A stretch of 64,000 bases of DNA from assembly GCF_001984215.1 (NCBI RefSeq), contig NZ_CP019420.1, positions 3,038,001 to 3,102,000 of the forward strand, in the 5' to 3' direction. This stretch comes from Mycobacterium sp. MS1601. GTDB lineage: Bacteria; Actinomycetota; Actinomycetes; Mycobacteriales; Mycobacteriaceae. Each line of letters starts with the position of its first letter. Position 1 is the first letter of the stretch. The notes under the pieces were generated by a model that was not told where the DNA came from, ran no database searches, and was given only the letters and a program-made list of their open reading frames with translations. Below, one piece after another: positions 41,957-50,849 of the stretch. The position numbers and the translations under genes were made by a program.

Positions 41957-43545
41957 GATCCATCGAAGGATCCAACCGGATCCACAGTGGCATCCTGGGC
42001 ATCGTCATCCTGGTGCTCATCGTCGGTGTGGGACAGAGCCTCACCAGCGTGCCGATGCTGTTCGCCCAGCCCACCTACTATGGTCTGTTCACCGACTCCG
42101 GCGGCCTCAACACCGGTGACAAGGTGCGTATCGCCGGCATGGACGTGGGCACGGTGGACAGCGTGGTCATCGACGGAGACCACGTCAGGATGGGTTTCTC
42201 GTTGGGCGGCAACCAGATCGGTACCGAATCCCGGCTGGCCATCCGCACCGACACCATCCTGGGCAAGAAGGTCCTGGAGATCGAGCCCCGCGGCAACGAG
42301 ATACTGCGCGCCTCCGGCGAGCTGCCCATCGGGCAGAGCACCACGCCGTACCAGATCTACGACGCCTTCTTCGATGTCACCAAAGCCGCAGGGGGATGGG
42401 ATATCCAGACGGTCAAGCAGTCGCTGAATGTGCTCAGCGAAACCATTGACCAGACCTACCCACACCTGAGCGCCGCCCTGGACGGAGTGGCCCGCTTCTC
42501 CGACACCATCGGCAAGCGTGACGAGCAGTTCAAACAATTGCTGGCCAATGCCAACAAAGTGGCCGGTGTGCTCGGCGACCGCAGCGAGCAGATCAACCAG
42601 CTGCTGCTGAACTCTCGGACGCTGCTGGCCGCGATCAACGAGCGCAGCCAGGCGGTGAACTATCTGTTGGAGAACGTGTCGCTGGTCTCGCGTCAGTTCC
42701 AGGGACTGATCAACGACAACCCCAACCTGAACAAGGCTCTCGAACAGCTGCAGACTGTCAGCGCCATCCTCGAGCGGCACAAATTCGACCTGGCCGAGTC
42801 ACTGAGCACCCTGAGTAAGTTCACCGCATCGCTGGCCGAGGCCATCGGCTCCGGGCCGTATTTCAAGGTGATCATCATCAACCTGCTGCCGGGTCAGGCT
42901 GTCCAGCCGTTCATCGACGCCGCGTTCAAGAAGCGCGGCATCGACCCCGAACAATTCTGGCGCAACGCCGGGCTGCCGGCCTTCCAGTTCCCGGACCCCA
43001 ACGGGCAACGCCAGCCCAATGGTGCACCGCCGCCTGCTCCGCAGGTGGTGGAAGGCACGCCGGACTTCCCGGGACCGGCGGTGCCCAAGGGCTCGCCGTG
43101 CTCGTACACCCCACCCGCGGACGGGATTCCGTCGCCGGCAGACCCGTTGCCGTGTGCCGATCTGACCGTCGGTCCGTTCGGCGACAACCCGTACGGGCCC
43201 AACTACGGTCCTCCGGTGGGTGTCCAGACCTCGGCGCCCAATCCCGACGCCCCGCCGCCGGCACCGGGTGTGCCTGCGGCCAATGAGCCCGGCGGACTGG
43301 TGCCGACGGTACCGGGGATCCCCGCTCCGCCGCTGGCGCCGGGTCCGCCCGGAGCGCGCACCGTCCCGGTCGGGCCGCCACCGGGACCAGGGCCCGCTCC
43401 GGTGCCGGTGCCGCCGGTGGGGCCGGGCCCCGCGCCGGTACCCGGTCCGGGACAGCAACTCTCACCCAACACGGTGGCACCGTTGCCCGGCAATCCGCCG
43501 TTCATCATCCCGTCCACCACACCTGACGCCGTAGGGAACCGGTAG
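41953..43545 (+). CDS. mce1C: Mce-family protein Mce1C
   Basis: A 530-aa MCE protein starting at GTG 41953 (MRSIEGSNRIHSG), which overlaps the mce1B TGA. The helix is ILGIVILVLIVGVGQSL, and the MCE domain has GGLNTGDKVRIAGMDVGTV. It has a long helical zone with SVSLVSRQFQGLINDNPNLN-type heptads. From about residue 355 the protein becomes extremely proline-rich (repeated GPGPAPVPVPP-like stretches) to the C-terminus. This tail is probably extended and may reach the cell wall. It is 3 bp from mce1D. Confidence 0.94.
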   Translation: MRSIEGSNRIHSGILGIVILVLIVGVGQSLTSVPMLFAQPTYYGLFTDSGGLNTGDKVRIAGMDVGTVDSVVIDGDHVRMGFSLGGNQIGTESRLAIRTDTILGKKVLEIEPRGNEILRASGELPIGQSTTPYQIYDAFFDVTKAAGGWDIQTVKQSLNVLSETIDQTYPHLSAALDGVARFSDTIGKRDEQFKQLLANANKVAGVLGDRSEQINQLLLNSRTLLAAINERSQAVNYLLENVSLVSRQFQGLINDNPNLNKALEQLQTVSAILERHKFDLAESLSTLSKFTASLAEAIGSGPYFKVIIINLLPGQAVQPFIDAAFKKRGIDPEQFWRNAGLPAFQFPDPNGQRQPNGAPPPAPQVVEGTPDFPGPAVPKGSPCSYTPPADGIPSPADPLPCADLTVGPFGDNPYGPNYGPPVGVQTSAPNPDAPPPAPGVPAANEPGGLVPTVPGIPAPPLAPGPPGARTVPVGPPPGPGPAPVPVPPVGPGPAPVPGPGQQLSPNTVAPLPGNPPFIIPSTTPDAVGNR

Positions 43546-43547
43546 CG

Positions 43548-45164
43548 ATGACGACAATCTTCAACGTGCGAAAGATGAAGCTGCCGCGGATGTCTCGCGC
43601 AGCGGTGATCATCGGCGCACTGGTGGTCGTGCTCGCGCTGGTGGGTGCCGTCGCCGGATGGCAGCTCTACAAGAAGCTGACCTACAACACAGTGGTCGCC
43701 TACTTCCCGCAGGCGCTGGCGCTGTATCCCGGTGACAAGGTGCAGATCATGGGCGTCCGGGTCGGGTCGATCGACAGCATCGAACCGGCCGGAGACCGGA
43801 TGAAAGTCACCTTCAGCTACGAGAACAAGTACAAGGTGCCCGCCGACGCCACCGCCTCGATCCTGAACCCCAGCCTGGTCGCGTCGCGCACCATCCAGTT
43901 GTCCCCGGCCTACACCGGAGGTCCGGTGCTGGAGAACAACGCCGAGATTCCGTTGGAGCGCACCCAGGTTCCGGTGGAATGGGACGACCTGCGCAACCAG
44001 ATCACCGATATCGTCTCGCAGCTGGGCCCCACACCTGAACAGCCCAAGGGTCCGTTCGGCGACGTCATCGAGTCGTTCGCGGACGGACTGGCCGGCAAGG
44101 GCGAGCAGATCAACACCACCTTGAACGCACTGTCGGAATCCGTCACCGCGCTCAACCAGGGCCGCGGCGACTTCTTCGCCGTGGCCAAGAGCCTGGCGCT
44201 GTTCGTCAACGCCCTGCATCGCAGCGACCAGCAGTTCGTCGAGCTCAACGACAACCTGGCCGAGTTCACCAACTCGTTCACCAACAGTGATCAGGAACTG
44301 GCCACCGCACTGCAGGACATCGACGGGTTGCTCACCACCGCACAGCAATTCATCAACGACAACGGCTCAGAGCTGTCCACCAGCATCAACAATCTGGCCA
44401 GCACCACCAATGCGATCCTGCAGCCTGAACCGCGCGACGGCCTCGAAACCGCGTTGCACGTCTTCCCGAACCTGGCGGCCAACCTGGTCAACATCTACGA
44501 GCCCACCAACGGTTCGCTGACGGCCATCCCGGTGGTGGCCAGCTTCGCCAATCCGATGCAGTTCATCTGCAGCTCGATCCAGGCGGGCAGCCGGCTCGGC
44601 TACCAGGAGTCGGCGGAGTTGTGTGCCCAGTACCTGGCACCGGTTCTGGATGCCATCAAGTTCAATTTCCCGCCCTTCGGAGTCAACCAGTTCTCCACGG
44701 CGGCAACGCTGCCCAAGTACGTGGCGTACTCCGAGCCGCGACTGCAGCCGCCCCCTGGCTACAAGGACACCACCGTGCCCGGTGTGTGGTCGCGCGACAC
44801 CTTGTTCAGCCACGGCAATCACGAGCCGGGGTGGATCGTGGCGCCCGGCATGCAGGGCCTGCAGGTCCAGCAGTTGACCAAGAACATGCTGACACCGGAC
44901 TCGCTGGCCGCGTTGATGGGTGGTCCGGACCCGGTGAGTTACCCGCCCGGTGGTCCGCGCGGTGGTGCGGTGCCCAATGCCTATGACCAGAACAACCCGT
45001 TGCCGCCGCCGTGGTACCCGCAGCCCGGACCGCCGCCACCACCGGCGCCGGACGTGATCCCCGGCCCGCTGCCACTGTCGCAGCAGGTCCCGGCTCCCGG
45101 TGGCCCACCGCCCGCGCCCGCCCCGTCGGGGCCACCGCTACCCGCCGAAGTGGGTGCCCGATGA
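43548..45164 (+). CDS. mce1D: Mce-family protein Mce1D
   Basis: A 538-aa MCE protein. The membrane helix is AAVIIGALVVVLALVGAVAG. The MCE domain has ALYPGDKVQIMGVRVGSIDS and the helical zone NNLASTTNAILQPEPRDGLE. GGNAAQ-like low complexity is absent, but the last 80 residues form a proline-rich tail (YPQPGPPPPPAPDVIPGPLP). ATGA overlap (45161-45164) couples it to the lipoprotein Mce1E. In reported Mce1 structures the D chain is part of the same heterohexamer (family knowledge). Confidence 0.94.
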   Translation: MTTIFNVRKMKLPRMSRAAVIIGALVVVLALVGAVAGWQLYKKLTYNTVVAYFPQALALYPGDKVQIMGVRVGSIDSIEPAGDRMKVTFSYENKYKVPADATASILNPSLVASRTIQLSPAYTGGPVLENNAEIPLERTQVPVEWDDLRNQITDIVSQLGPTPEQPKGPFGDVIESFADGLAGKGEQINTTLNALSESVTALNQGRGDFFAVAKSLALFVNALHRSDQQFVELNDNLAEFTNSFTNSDQELATALQDIDGLLTTAQQFINDNGSELSTSINNLASTTNAILQPEPRDGLETALHVFPNLAANLVNIYEPTNGSLTAIPVVASFANPMQFICSSIQAGSRLGYQESAELCAQYLAPVLDAIKFNFPPFGVNQFSTAATLPKYVAYSEPRLQPPPGYKDTTVPGVWSRDTLFSHGNHEPGWIVAPGMQGLQVQQLTKNMLTPDSLAALMGGPDPVSYPPGGPRGGAVPNAYDQNNPLPPPWYPQPGPPPPPAPDVIPGPLPLSQQVPAPGGPPPAPAPSGPPLPAEVGAR

Positions 45165-46318
45165 GGCGCGCCGTGATGCTCACCCGAAAGGCCGCTTGGC
45201 GCACCCTGGTGCTGTCCGTCACCGCCATGGTGTTGGCCTCCTGCGGGTGGAAGGGTGTGGCCAACGTGCCGCTGCCCGGCGGACCGGGCACCGGCGGCGA
45301 CACCATGACCGTCTACGTGCAGATGCCGGACACATTGGCGCTCAACGTCAACAGCAGGGTGCGGGTGGCCGACGTCTACGTCGGCTCGGTGCGCAAGATC
45401 GAGCTGGTCAACTGGGTGGCCACCCTGACGCTGGACATCGACTCGAGTGTGCAGCTGCCCGAGAATGCCACCGCCCGAATCGGCCAGACCAGCCTGCTGG
45501 GCACCCAGCATGTGGAACTGGCAGCGCCGCAGGATAATTCGTCGTCTCAACCGCTGCGCAACGGTGACACCATCCCGCTGGCCGACAGTTCGGCCTATCC
45601 CACCACCGAACGCACGCTGGCCAGCATCGCCACGGTGCTGCGCGGCGGCGGAATCCCGAACCTCGAGGTGATCCAGACCGAGGTCAACAACATCCTCGAC
45701 GGCAACGCCGAGCAGGTGCGGGCCTTTCTCGGCAAGCTCGACGTGTTCACCGAGCAGCTCAACGCCCAGCGTGAGGATCTCACCCGGGCCATCGACACCA
45801 CCAACGAACTGCTGTCCATCGTTGCCGCCCGCAACGACACCTTGGACCGAGTACTGACCGAGTTCCCGCCGCTGATCAAGTATTTCGCCGACCAGCGGGA
45901 CCTGTTCGCCGACGCGGTGACGGCGCTGGGCCGGTTCAGCGCAGCCACCGACCAATACCTGTCGGCGGCCCGCGGTGACCTCGAGACCAACCTGCAGCTG
46001 TTGCAGCGGCCGCTCAAGCAGCTGGGCCGGGCTTCGCCGTACCTGGCCGGAGCGCTGACGTTCATGCTCACCGCACCGTTCCCCATAGACAACGTGCCGA
46101 AGGTGGTGCGCGGTGACTACATCAACACCTCGGCGACGTTCGACCTCACGCTGAGCACGCTGGACAACGCGTTCCTGACCGGCACCGGTTTCTCCGGTGC
46201 GCTACGGGCGCTGGAGCAGGCGTGGGGTCGCGACCCCAATCAGATGATCCCGGATGTGCGCTTCACCCCGAGCCCCAACTCGGTGCCCGGTGGTCCGTTG
46301 GTGGAGCGAGGTGAATAG
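45161..46318 (+). CDS. mce1E: Mce-family lipoprotein Mce1E (LprK)
   Basis: A 385-aa MCE lipoprotein, known as LprK in M. tuberculosis. Instead of a plain membrane helix it has a lipoprotein signal ending VTAMVLASCGW, putting the lipidated cysteine at residue 28. The MCE domain includes ALNVNSRVRVADVYVGSVRK and ARIGQTSLLGTQHVELAAP. The E chain of every mce operon is the lipidated one. The tail is short. Three bases separate its TAG from the mce1F ATG. Confidence 0.95.
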   Translation: MRRAVMLTRKAAWRTLVLSVTAMVLASCGWKGVANVPLPGGPGTGGDTMTVYVQMPDTLALNVNSRVRVADVYVGSVRKIELVNWVATLTLDIDSSVQLPENATARIGQTSLLGTQHVELAAPQDNSSSQPLRNGDTIPLADSSAYPTTERTLASIATVLRGGGIPNLEVIQTEVNNILDGNAEQVRAFLGKLDVFTEQLNAQREDLTRAIDTTNELLSIVAARNDTLDRVLTEFPPLIKYFADQRDLFADAVTALGRFSAATDQYLSAARGDLETNLQLLQRPLKQLGRASPYLAGALTFMLTAPFPIDNVPKVVRGDYINTSATFDLTLSTLDNAFLTGTGFSGALRALEQAWGRDPNQMIPDVRFTPSPNSVPGGPLVERGE

Positions 46319-46321
46319 GCG

Positions 46322-47875
46322 ATGCTGACCCGTTTCATCCGAATTCAGTTGGCACTGTTCACCGCGCTGACGGTCATCGCACTGACCGCACTGGGTTGGT
46401 ACTACCTGCGCCTGCCCAGCATGGCTGGGGTGGGTCAGTACACGCTGCACGCGGACCTGCCCGCCTCCGGTGGTCTGTACCGCACCGCCAACGTCACCTA
46501 TCGCGGCATCACCATCGGCAAGGTCACCGAGGTGGAGCCCACCGAGTCGGGCGCAAGGGCCACGATGAGCATCGAGGACCGCTACAAGATCCCGGTGGAC
46601 GCCTCGGCCAACGTGCACTCGGTCTCGGCCATCGGCGAGCAGTATCTGGACCTGGTGTCCGACAGCACCTCCGAGCAATACCTCTCGCCCGGCCAGACCA
46701 TCACCGAAGGCACCGTGCCACGGGAGATCGGTCCCGCGCTCGATGCCGCCGATCAGGGCCTGGCAGTGCTGCCCAAGGAGAAGATCTCCGGGCTGCTCGA
46801 CGAAACCGCCATGGCGGTGGGCGGTCTCGGCCCTGCGTTGCAGCGTCTGGTGGACGGTACGCAGGCCATCGTCACCGACTTCGACGCCAACATCGGTGAC
46901 ATCAACGACATCATCGACAACTCCGCGCCCATCATCGACAGTCAGGTGAATTCGGGGGAGGCCATCGGGCAGTGGGCGGCGAACCTGAACAGCATCACCG
47001 CCCAGGCCGCGCAGCAGGATCAGACCCTGCGCAGCGGATTGTCGAAGGCGGCGCCGACGGCCGACCAGGTGACGGCGGTGTTCAGCGATGTGCAGGAAGC
47101 GCTTCCGCAGACGCTGGCCAACCTGTCGATCGTGCTGGACATGCTCAAGCGCTACAACAAGGGCCTCGAGCAGACGCTGGTGATCCTGCCGCAGGGCGCC
47201 TCGGTGGCCCAAGCGGTGGCCGCGCCGTTCGAGAACGCCGCGGCGCTGAACTTCAGTCTGACGATCAACCAGCCGCCGCCATGCCTGACCGGGTTCCTGC
47301 CGGCCAGTGAATGGCGTTCGCCGGCGGACACCAGCACCGCGCCGCTGCCGAGCGGGATGTACTGCAAGATCCCGAAGGACACCCCGGCCAACGTGGTCCG
47401 TGGTGCGCGCAACTATCCGTGCGTCGACGTGCCCGGTAAGACCGCCGCCACACCACGGGAGTGCCGCAGCGACGAGCCGTACGTGCCGCTGGGATCCAAC
47501 CCCTGGTACGGCGATCCGAACCAGCTGCTGAACTGCCCGGCACCGGGCGCACGGTGTGACCAGCCGGTGAATCCGGGGCGGGTGATCCCGGCTCCGTCGG
47601 TCAACAACGGGATGAACCCGCTGCCCGCTGACAGGCTGCCGCCACCTCCGCCGATCACCAGTGATCCGTTGACCCCGCCGGGCAGCGGTAGCGTGCAGTG
47701 CAGCGGGCAGCAACCCAACCCGTGCATCTACACGCCGGCGCCGGCGCCGGCCTCGGCGGTCTACAACCCGCAGGCCGGCGAGGTGGTGGGCCCCGACGGG
47801 GTGAAGTACTCGGTGAGCAATTCGACGAACACAGGAGAAGAGGGATGGAAGGAGATGCTGGCACCGGCCGGCTGA
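46322..47875 (+). CDS. mce1F: Mce-family protein Mce1F
   Basis: A 517-aa MCE protein. The membrane helix is IQLALFTALTVIALTALGWY and the MCE domain has SGGLYRTANVTYRGITIGKV and ASANVHSVSAIGEQYLDLVS. The helical zone follows. The C-terminal region has several cysteines and proline-rich segments (residues about 415-480) and ends with the conserved GPDGVKYSVSN box seen in Mce F proteins. The end overlaps mam1A by 31 bp. Confidence 0.94.
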   Translation: MLTRFIRIQLALFTALTVIALTALGWYYLRLPSMAGVGQYTLHADLPASGGLYRTANVTYRGITIGKVTEVEPTESGARATMSIEDRYKIPVDASANVHSVSAIGEQYLDLVSDSTSEQYLSPGQTITEGTVPREIGPALDAADQGLAVLPKEKISGLLDETAMAVGGLGPALQRLVDGTQAIVTDFDANIGDINDIIDNSAPIIDSQVNSGEAIGQWAANLNSITAQAAQQDQTLRSGLSKAAPTADQVTAVFSDVQEALPQTLANLSIVLDMLKRYNKGLEQTLVILPQGASVAQAVAAPFENAAALNFSLTINQPPPCLTGFLPASEWRSPADTSTAPLPSGMYCKIPKDTPANVVRGARNYPCVDVPGKTAATPRECRSDEPYVPLGSNPWYGDPNQLLNCPAPGARCDQPVNPGRVIPAPSVNNGMNPLPADRLPPPPPITSDPLTPPGSGSVQCSGQQPNPCIYTPAPAPASAVYNPQAGEVVGPDGVKYSVSNSTNTGEEGWKEMLAPAG

Positions 47876-48441
47876 ATCCCGATGACGTCCCTGACGTCCC
47901 CCACAACGAGGACGGCGAACAGGCGCCCGCCCCATCGCCCACCCGGCTGAACAGTCGAGGCTGGTTCCTCGGAGTGTGCGTCACTTTGGTGGTGTTGGCC
48001 GCGCTGGTGGCCACCGGCGGCTACTTCGCCCTGCGCACCAACCACGACGCCGACGCGGCGGCCCGCGAAGAGGCTGTGGCCACCCAGGCCGCCAAGGACT
48101 GTGTGGCGGCCACCCAGGCGCCCGACACCGCGGCCATGGCGGAGAGCCAGCAGAAGATCCTCGACTGCGCCACCGGGGACTACCAGACCCAGGCCACGCT
48201 GTACAGCGGTGTGCTGGTCGAGGCGTACCAGGCGGCCAACGCACAGGTAGAGGTCACCGACATGCGGGCCGCGGTGGAGCGACACAACGATGACGGCTCC
48301 ATGGACGTGCTGGTGGCACTGCGGGTGAGGCTGACGAATTCCGAAGTACAGCAACAGGAAACGGGGTACCGTCTGCGTGTCCAGATGGCGCCGGAAGACG
48401 GCACCTACAAGATCGCGCGCCTCGACCAGGTGACCACGTGA
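47845..48441 (+). CDS. mam1A: Mce-associated membrane protein Mam1A (Rv0175-like)
   Basis: A 198-aa protein with a disordered acidic N-terminus, one helix (GWFLGVCVTLVVLAALVATGGY, cut here at its core VCVTLVVLAALVA near residue 50) and an outer domain of the Mam type. The outer domain contains VEVTDMRAAVERHNDDGSMD and VLVALRV, a pattern repeated in all four Mam proteins. ATG 47845 with AGGAGAAGAGGG upstream lies inside the mce1F end. Mam proteins are thought to stabilise Mce complexes. Coupled to mam1B by GTGA. Confidence 0.88.
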   Translation: MEGDAGTGRLNPDDVPDVPHNEDGEQAPAPSPTRLNSRGWFLGVCVTLVVLAALVATGGYFALRTNHDADAAAREEAVATQAAKDCVAATQAPDTAAMAESQQKILDCATGDYQTQATLYSGVLVEAYQAANAQVEVTDMRAAVERHNDDGSMDVLVALRVRLTNSEVQQQETGYRLRVQMAPEDGTYKIARLDQVTT

Positions 48442-49400
48442 CCGCGGTGCTGGACGAGGCGACGGACACCGGAACCGCCACGGTGATCACCTACGGCAGC
48501 TGGCCGGCTCGTGCCGGAGCGTTCGTGATGGACGTCGTCCTCGGTGTTCTCACGGTGGCGACGCTGGTGCTGGTGGCCTGGTCCACGGCGCAACGCAGCA
48601 TGCTCTGGTGGGTATGCGTGCTCATTGCCGGCTTGGTGCTGTTGGCGGTTGTGGTCAACCGGTGGCTGCTGCCCGCGCTGACGGGCTGGAGTCTGGGCCG
48701 GGCTGTGGTCGGGCTGCGAGTGGTCCGCGCCGACGGCAGTGGTTGCAAGCACTGGCGGCTGCTGTTCCGGGACCTCGCGCACCTGCTGGACACCGCTGCG
48801 GTCTTCGTGGGATGGCTGTGGCCGCTGTGGGATTCGCGAAGGCGCACCTGGGCGGATCTGCTGACCGGCACCGAAGTGCGCCGCACTGAGGACCGCCCGC
48901 AGCGGGCAGGCCGGCTGGCGGCAGCGGCGGCGGCGGCGGCGGCGGGCGCAGCCGCGGTGGCGGTGGCGGCGGCAGCGGCCGGTTATGTGGTTGTCTACCA
49001 AGCGGATCTGCGGGTGGCCCAGGCGCGCGAACAGCTGGCCGTCCAAGGTCCCAAGCTCGTCGAAGGCATGCTGAGCTACGACGTGCCTACGCTGGCAGAG
49101 GATTTCGAGCGGGCTGCGGGATTGGTGACAGATGGTTACCGCGAGCAGTTGACGGCCCAGCAGGACGCCATCAAAGCATCGGGGGCGACGGCCAACGAGT
49201 ACTGGACCGCCAACAGCGCGGTCCTGACCAATACCGCCGATCGCGGCACCATGCTGTTGGCTCTGCAGGGCCAGCGCGGTGTGCCGCCGGAACAACGGTT
49301 CATCACCGCCACGGTTAGGGTGGACTTCGAGAAAACCGACGGCCAGTGGCGGATCGCGGGGTTGACGGTGCTGGCCAGCCCTCAGCGAGCGCCGCAATGA
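48438..49400 (+). CDS. mam1B: Mce-associated protein Mam1B with RDD domain (Rv0176-like)
   Basis: A 320-aa protein. The N-terminal RDD domain (about residues 15-150) has WPARAGAFVMDVVLGVLTVA and GWSLGRAVVGLRVVRADG. A third membrane helix is built largely from alanine: nine consecutive alanines encoded by a GCG/GCA-rich repeat near 48915-48945, followed by a second alanine run. The outer C-terminal Mam domain has ATVRVDFEKTDGQWRIAGLT. The poly-alanine segment is prone to length change by slippage. Coupled to mam1C by ATGA. Confidence 0.88.
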   Translation: MTAVLDEATDTGTATVITYGSWPARAGAFVMDVVLGVLTVATLVLVAWSTAQRSMLWWVCVLIAGLVLLAVVVNRWLLPALTGWSLGRAVVGLRVVRADGSGCKHWRLLFRDLAHLLDTAAVFVGWLWPLWDSRRRTWADLLTGTEVRRTEDRPQRAGRLAAAAAAAAAGAAAVAVAAAAAGYVVVYQADLRVAQAREQLAVQGPKLVEGMLSYDVPTLAEDFERAAGLVTDGYREQLTAQQDAIKASGATANEYWTANSAVLTNTADRGTMLLALQGQRGVPPEQRFITATVRVDFEKTDGQWRIAGLTVLASPQRAPQ

Positions 49401-49942
49401 GCCCGAGGAAGCGGGTCGGGGCAGCCGAAGGCTTCAGCGAGCGGCCACCTCTGCGGCGGCGCCGGATCGGCCTGGCGGTGCTGGTCTCCTCGGCGGTGGT
49501 GGTGATCGTTGCCGCCCTGGCTGCCAGTGCGCTGCTGCTGGTCACTCACGAGGAACATCGGCGCGCGGCTGTCCGCGATGTTGCGGTGATCGGTTACGTG
49601 CGGTCATTCATGACGCAGTACACCTCGCCGGATCCCATGCGTGCCAATGACTATGCCGACGGTGTGCTGGCCCAGGCCACCGGGCAGTTGGCGCAGATGT
49701 ACCAGGAGCGGATGAACGAGATCGTCGTGCAGGTGGCGCAGGCCGAGCCCACAACGGGCACCGTGCTCGACGCGGGTGTGGAGCGCTGGAACGATGATGG
49801 CAGCGCCGACGTGGTGGTGGCCACCAAAACGGTGACGACGTTCCCGGACGGTAGGACGTTCGAGGACGGTTCCCGCTGGGTGGCCACCGCGATCGAGGAA
49901 GGAGGCCAGTGGAAGATCAGCAATCTGCTGCAGGTGATCTGA
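49397..49942 (+). CDS. mam1C: Mce-associated membrane protein Mam1C (Rv0177-like)
   Basis: A 181-aa single-pass protein: basic N-terminus PLRRRRIGLAVLVSSAVVVI with the helix at about residues 24-48, then an outer Mam domain containing RSFMTQYTSPDPMRANDYAD and VERWNDDGSADVVVATKTV. The final GGQWKISNLLQVI is the usual NTF2-like last strand. ATG 49397 overlaps the mam1B stop. The 3' end overlaps mam1D by 34 bp. Confidence 0.88.
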   Translation: MSPRKRVGAAEGFSERPPLRRRRIGLAVLVSSAVVVIVAALAASALLLVTHEEHRRAAVRDVAVIGYVRSFMTQYTSPDPMRANDYADGVLAQATGQLAQMYQERMNEIVVQVAQAEPTTGTVLDAGVERWNDDGSADVVVATKTVTTFPDGRTFEDGSRWVATAIEEGGQWKISNLLQVI

Positions 49943-50589
49943 CCGACGACCAGGAATCTGCGCAACCGAAGACGCCGGTGGGCAAGGCGCGCCGCATGGC
50001 GCGCCGAGTGCCGGAGCCTGACGTGGCCGCGAATCCCGCCGATGCGGTGGAGGCGGCCGTCGCTGCGCGGCCCGCCGCCCCGCGGTGGGCGCCGGTGGCG
50101 GTCGGCGTCGCGGCGACGCTGTTCGTTGGTGCGAGCGCGTTCGGCGCTGCCACGGTGCAGCCGTATCTGGCGCAGCGCGCCCTTGTCGACACCAAACTCG
50201 ACATCGCCCGTACCGCGGCCGAGGCCATCACGACGCTGTGGACCTACACACCGGACAACATGGAGACCTTGGCCGACCGGTCGGCACGGTTTCTCGGCGG
50301 CGATTTCGGCGCCCAGTACCGCAAGTACATCGACGCCATCGCGCCCACCAACAAGCAGGCTCAGGTCACCAACAGCACCCAGGTGGTAGGCGCTGCCGTC
50401 GAGTCGGTCAGCGGTACTGATGCGACGGCCATCGTCTACACGAACTCCACGGCCACCAGCCCGTTGTCCAAGGACATTCCGTCGCTGCGGTATCTCTCCT
50501 ACCGGCTGACGTTGGAGCGCAACGACTCGCAATGGCTGGTGACCAGCATGAACACCCTGACGTCGCTGGACCTGACGCCCCAACTCTGA
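49909..50589 (+). CDS. mam1D: Mce-associated membrane protein Mam1D (Rv0178-like)
   Basis: A 226-aa single-pass protein, last gene of the mce1 unit. A long hydrophilic N-terminus is followed by the helix WAPVAVGVAATLFVGASAF (about residues 84-102) and an outer domain with TLWTYTPDNMETLADRSARF and LTLERNDSQWLVTSMNTL. The GTG at 49909 has GGAAGGAGG only 3 bp away and starts inside mam1C. The order of four Mam genes after mce1F is the same as in M. tuberculosis. Confidence 0.87.
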   Translation: MEDQQSAAGDLTDDQESAQPKTPVGKARRMARRVPEPDVAANPADAVEAAVAARPAAPRWAPVAVGVAATLFVGASAFGAATVQPYLAQRALVDTKLDIARTAAEAITTLWTYTPDNMETLADRSARFLGGDFGAQYRKYIDAIAPTNKQAQVTNSTQVVGAAVESVSGTDATAIVYTNSTATSPLSKDIPSLRYLSYRLTLERNDSQWLVTSMNTLTSLDLTPQL

Positions 50590-50849
50590 ACAACGGTTGC
50601 CGAAACGTCAATAGATTTGGTCACGGTCGTGTACATTTCTTACCGCACGCTGTGAGCGGGCTGAGTGCGACGTGTCGGGGCGCTCGTAATCCGTCTGCTC
50701 ACAGCGGGTATAGCTTGGGCAGTATCTGCCCCAACGCTGTCGGGGGCGGACGCCGGGGGCGGGCGCGCAACGGCGCCTCCCCGGTGTCTGACCATCAGCA
50801 TTCCTGTTACCGGATCGGCGTACGGTCGGAGCTGACGACAGGAGTGGTC
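50590..50849. promoter_or_regulatory. Gap after the mce1 operon, with inverted repeats
   Basis: GCTGTGAGC (50649-50657) and GCTCACAGC (50697-50705) are 9-bp inverted arms 39 bp apart; with flanks they read CGCTGTGAGCGG and TGCTCACAGCGG. GCCCC and GGGGC further down (about 50727-50746) form a short stem. The region must hold the end of the mce1 transcript and the promoter of the SDR gene. No gene is visible. Confidence 0.45.

Noticed and set aside
43203..44348. A 381-codon minus-strand frame opposite mce1C/mce1D with a glycine/proline-rich end
   Set aside because: Its low-complexity end is simply the complement of the proline-rich tail of Mce1C; no start signal or family match.
48900..48990. 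Possible CRISPR or tandem-repeat array because of the GCG repeats
   Set aside because: The repeat is a triplet tract in frame within a membrane helix of Mam1B; there are no spacers.
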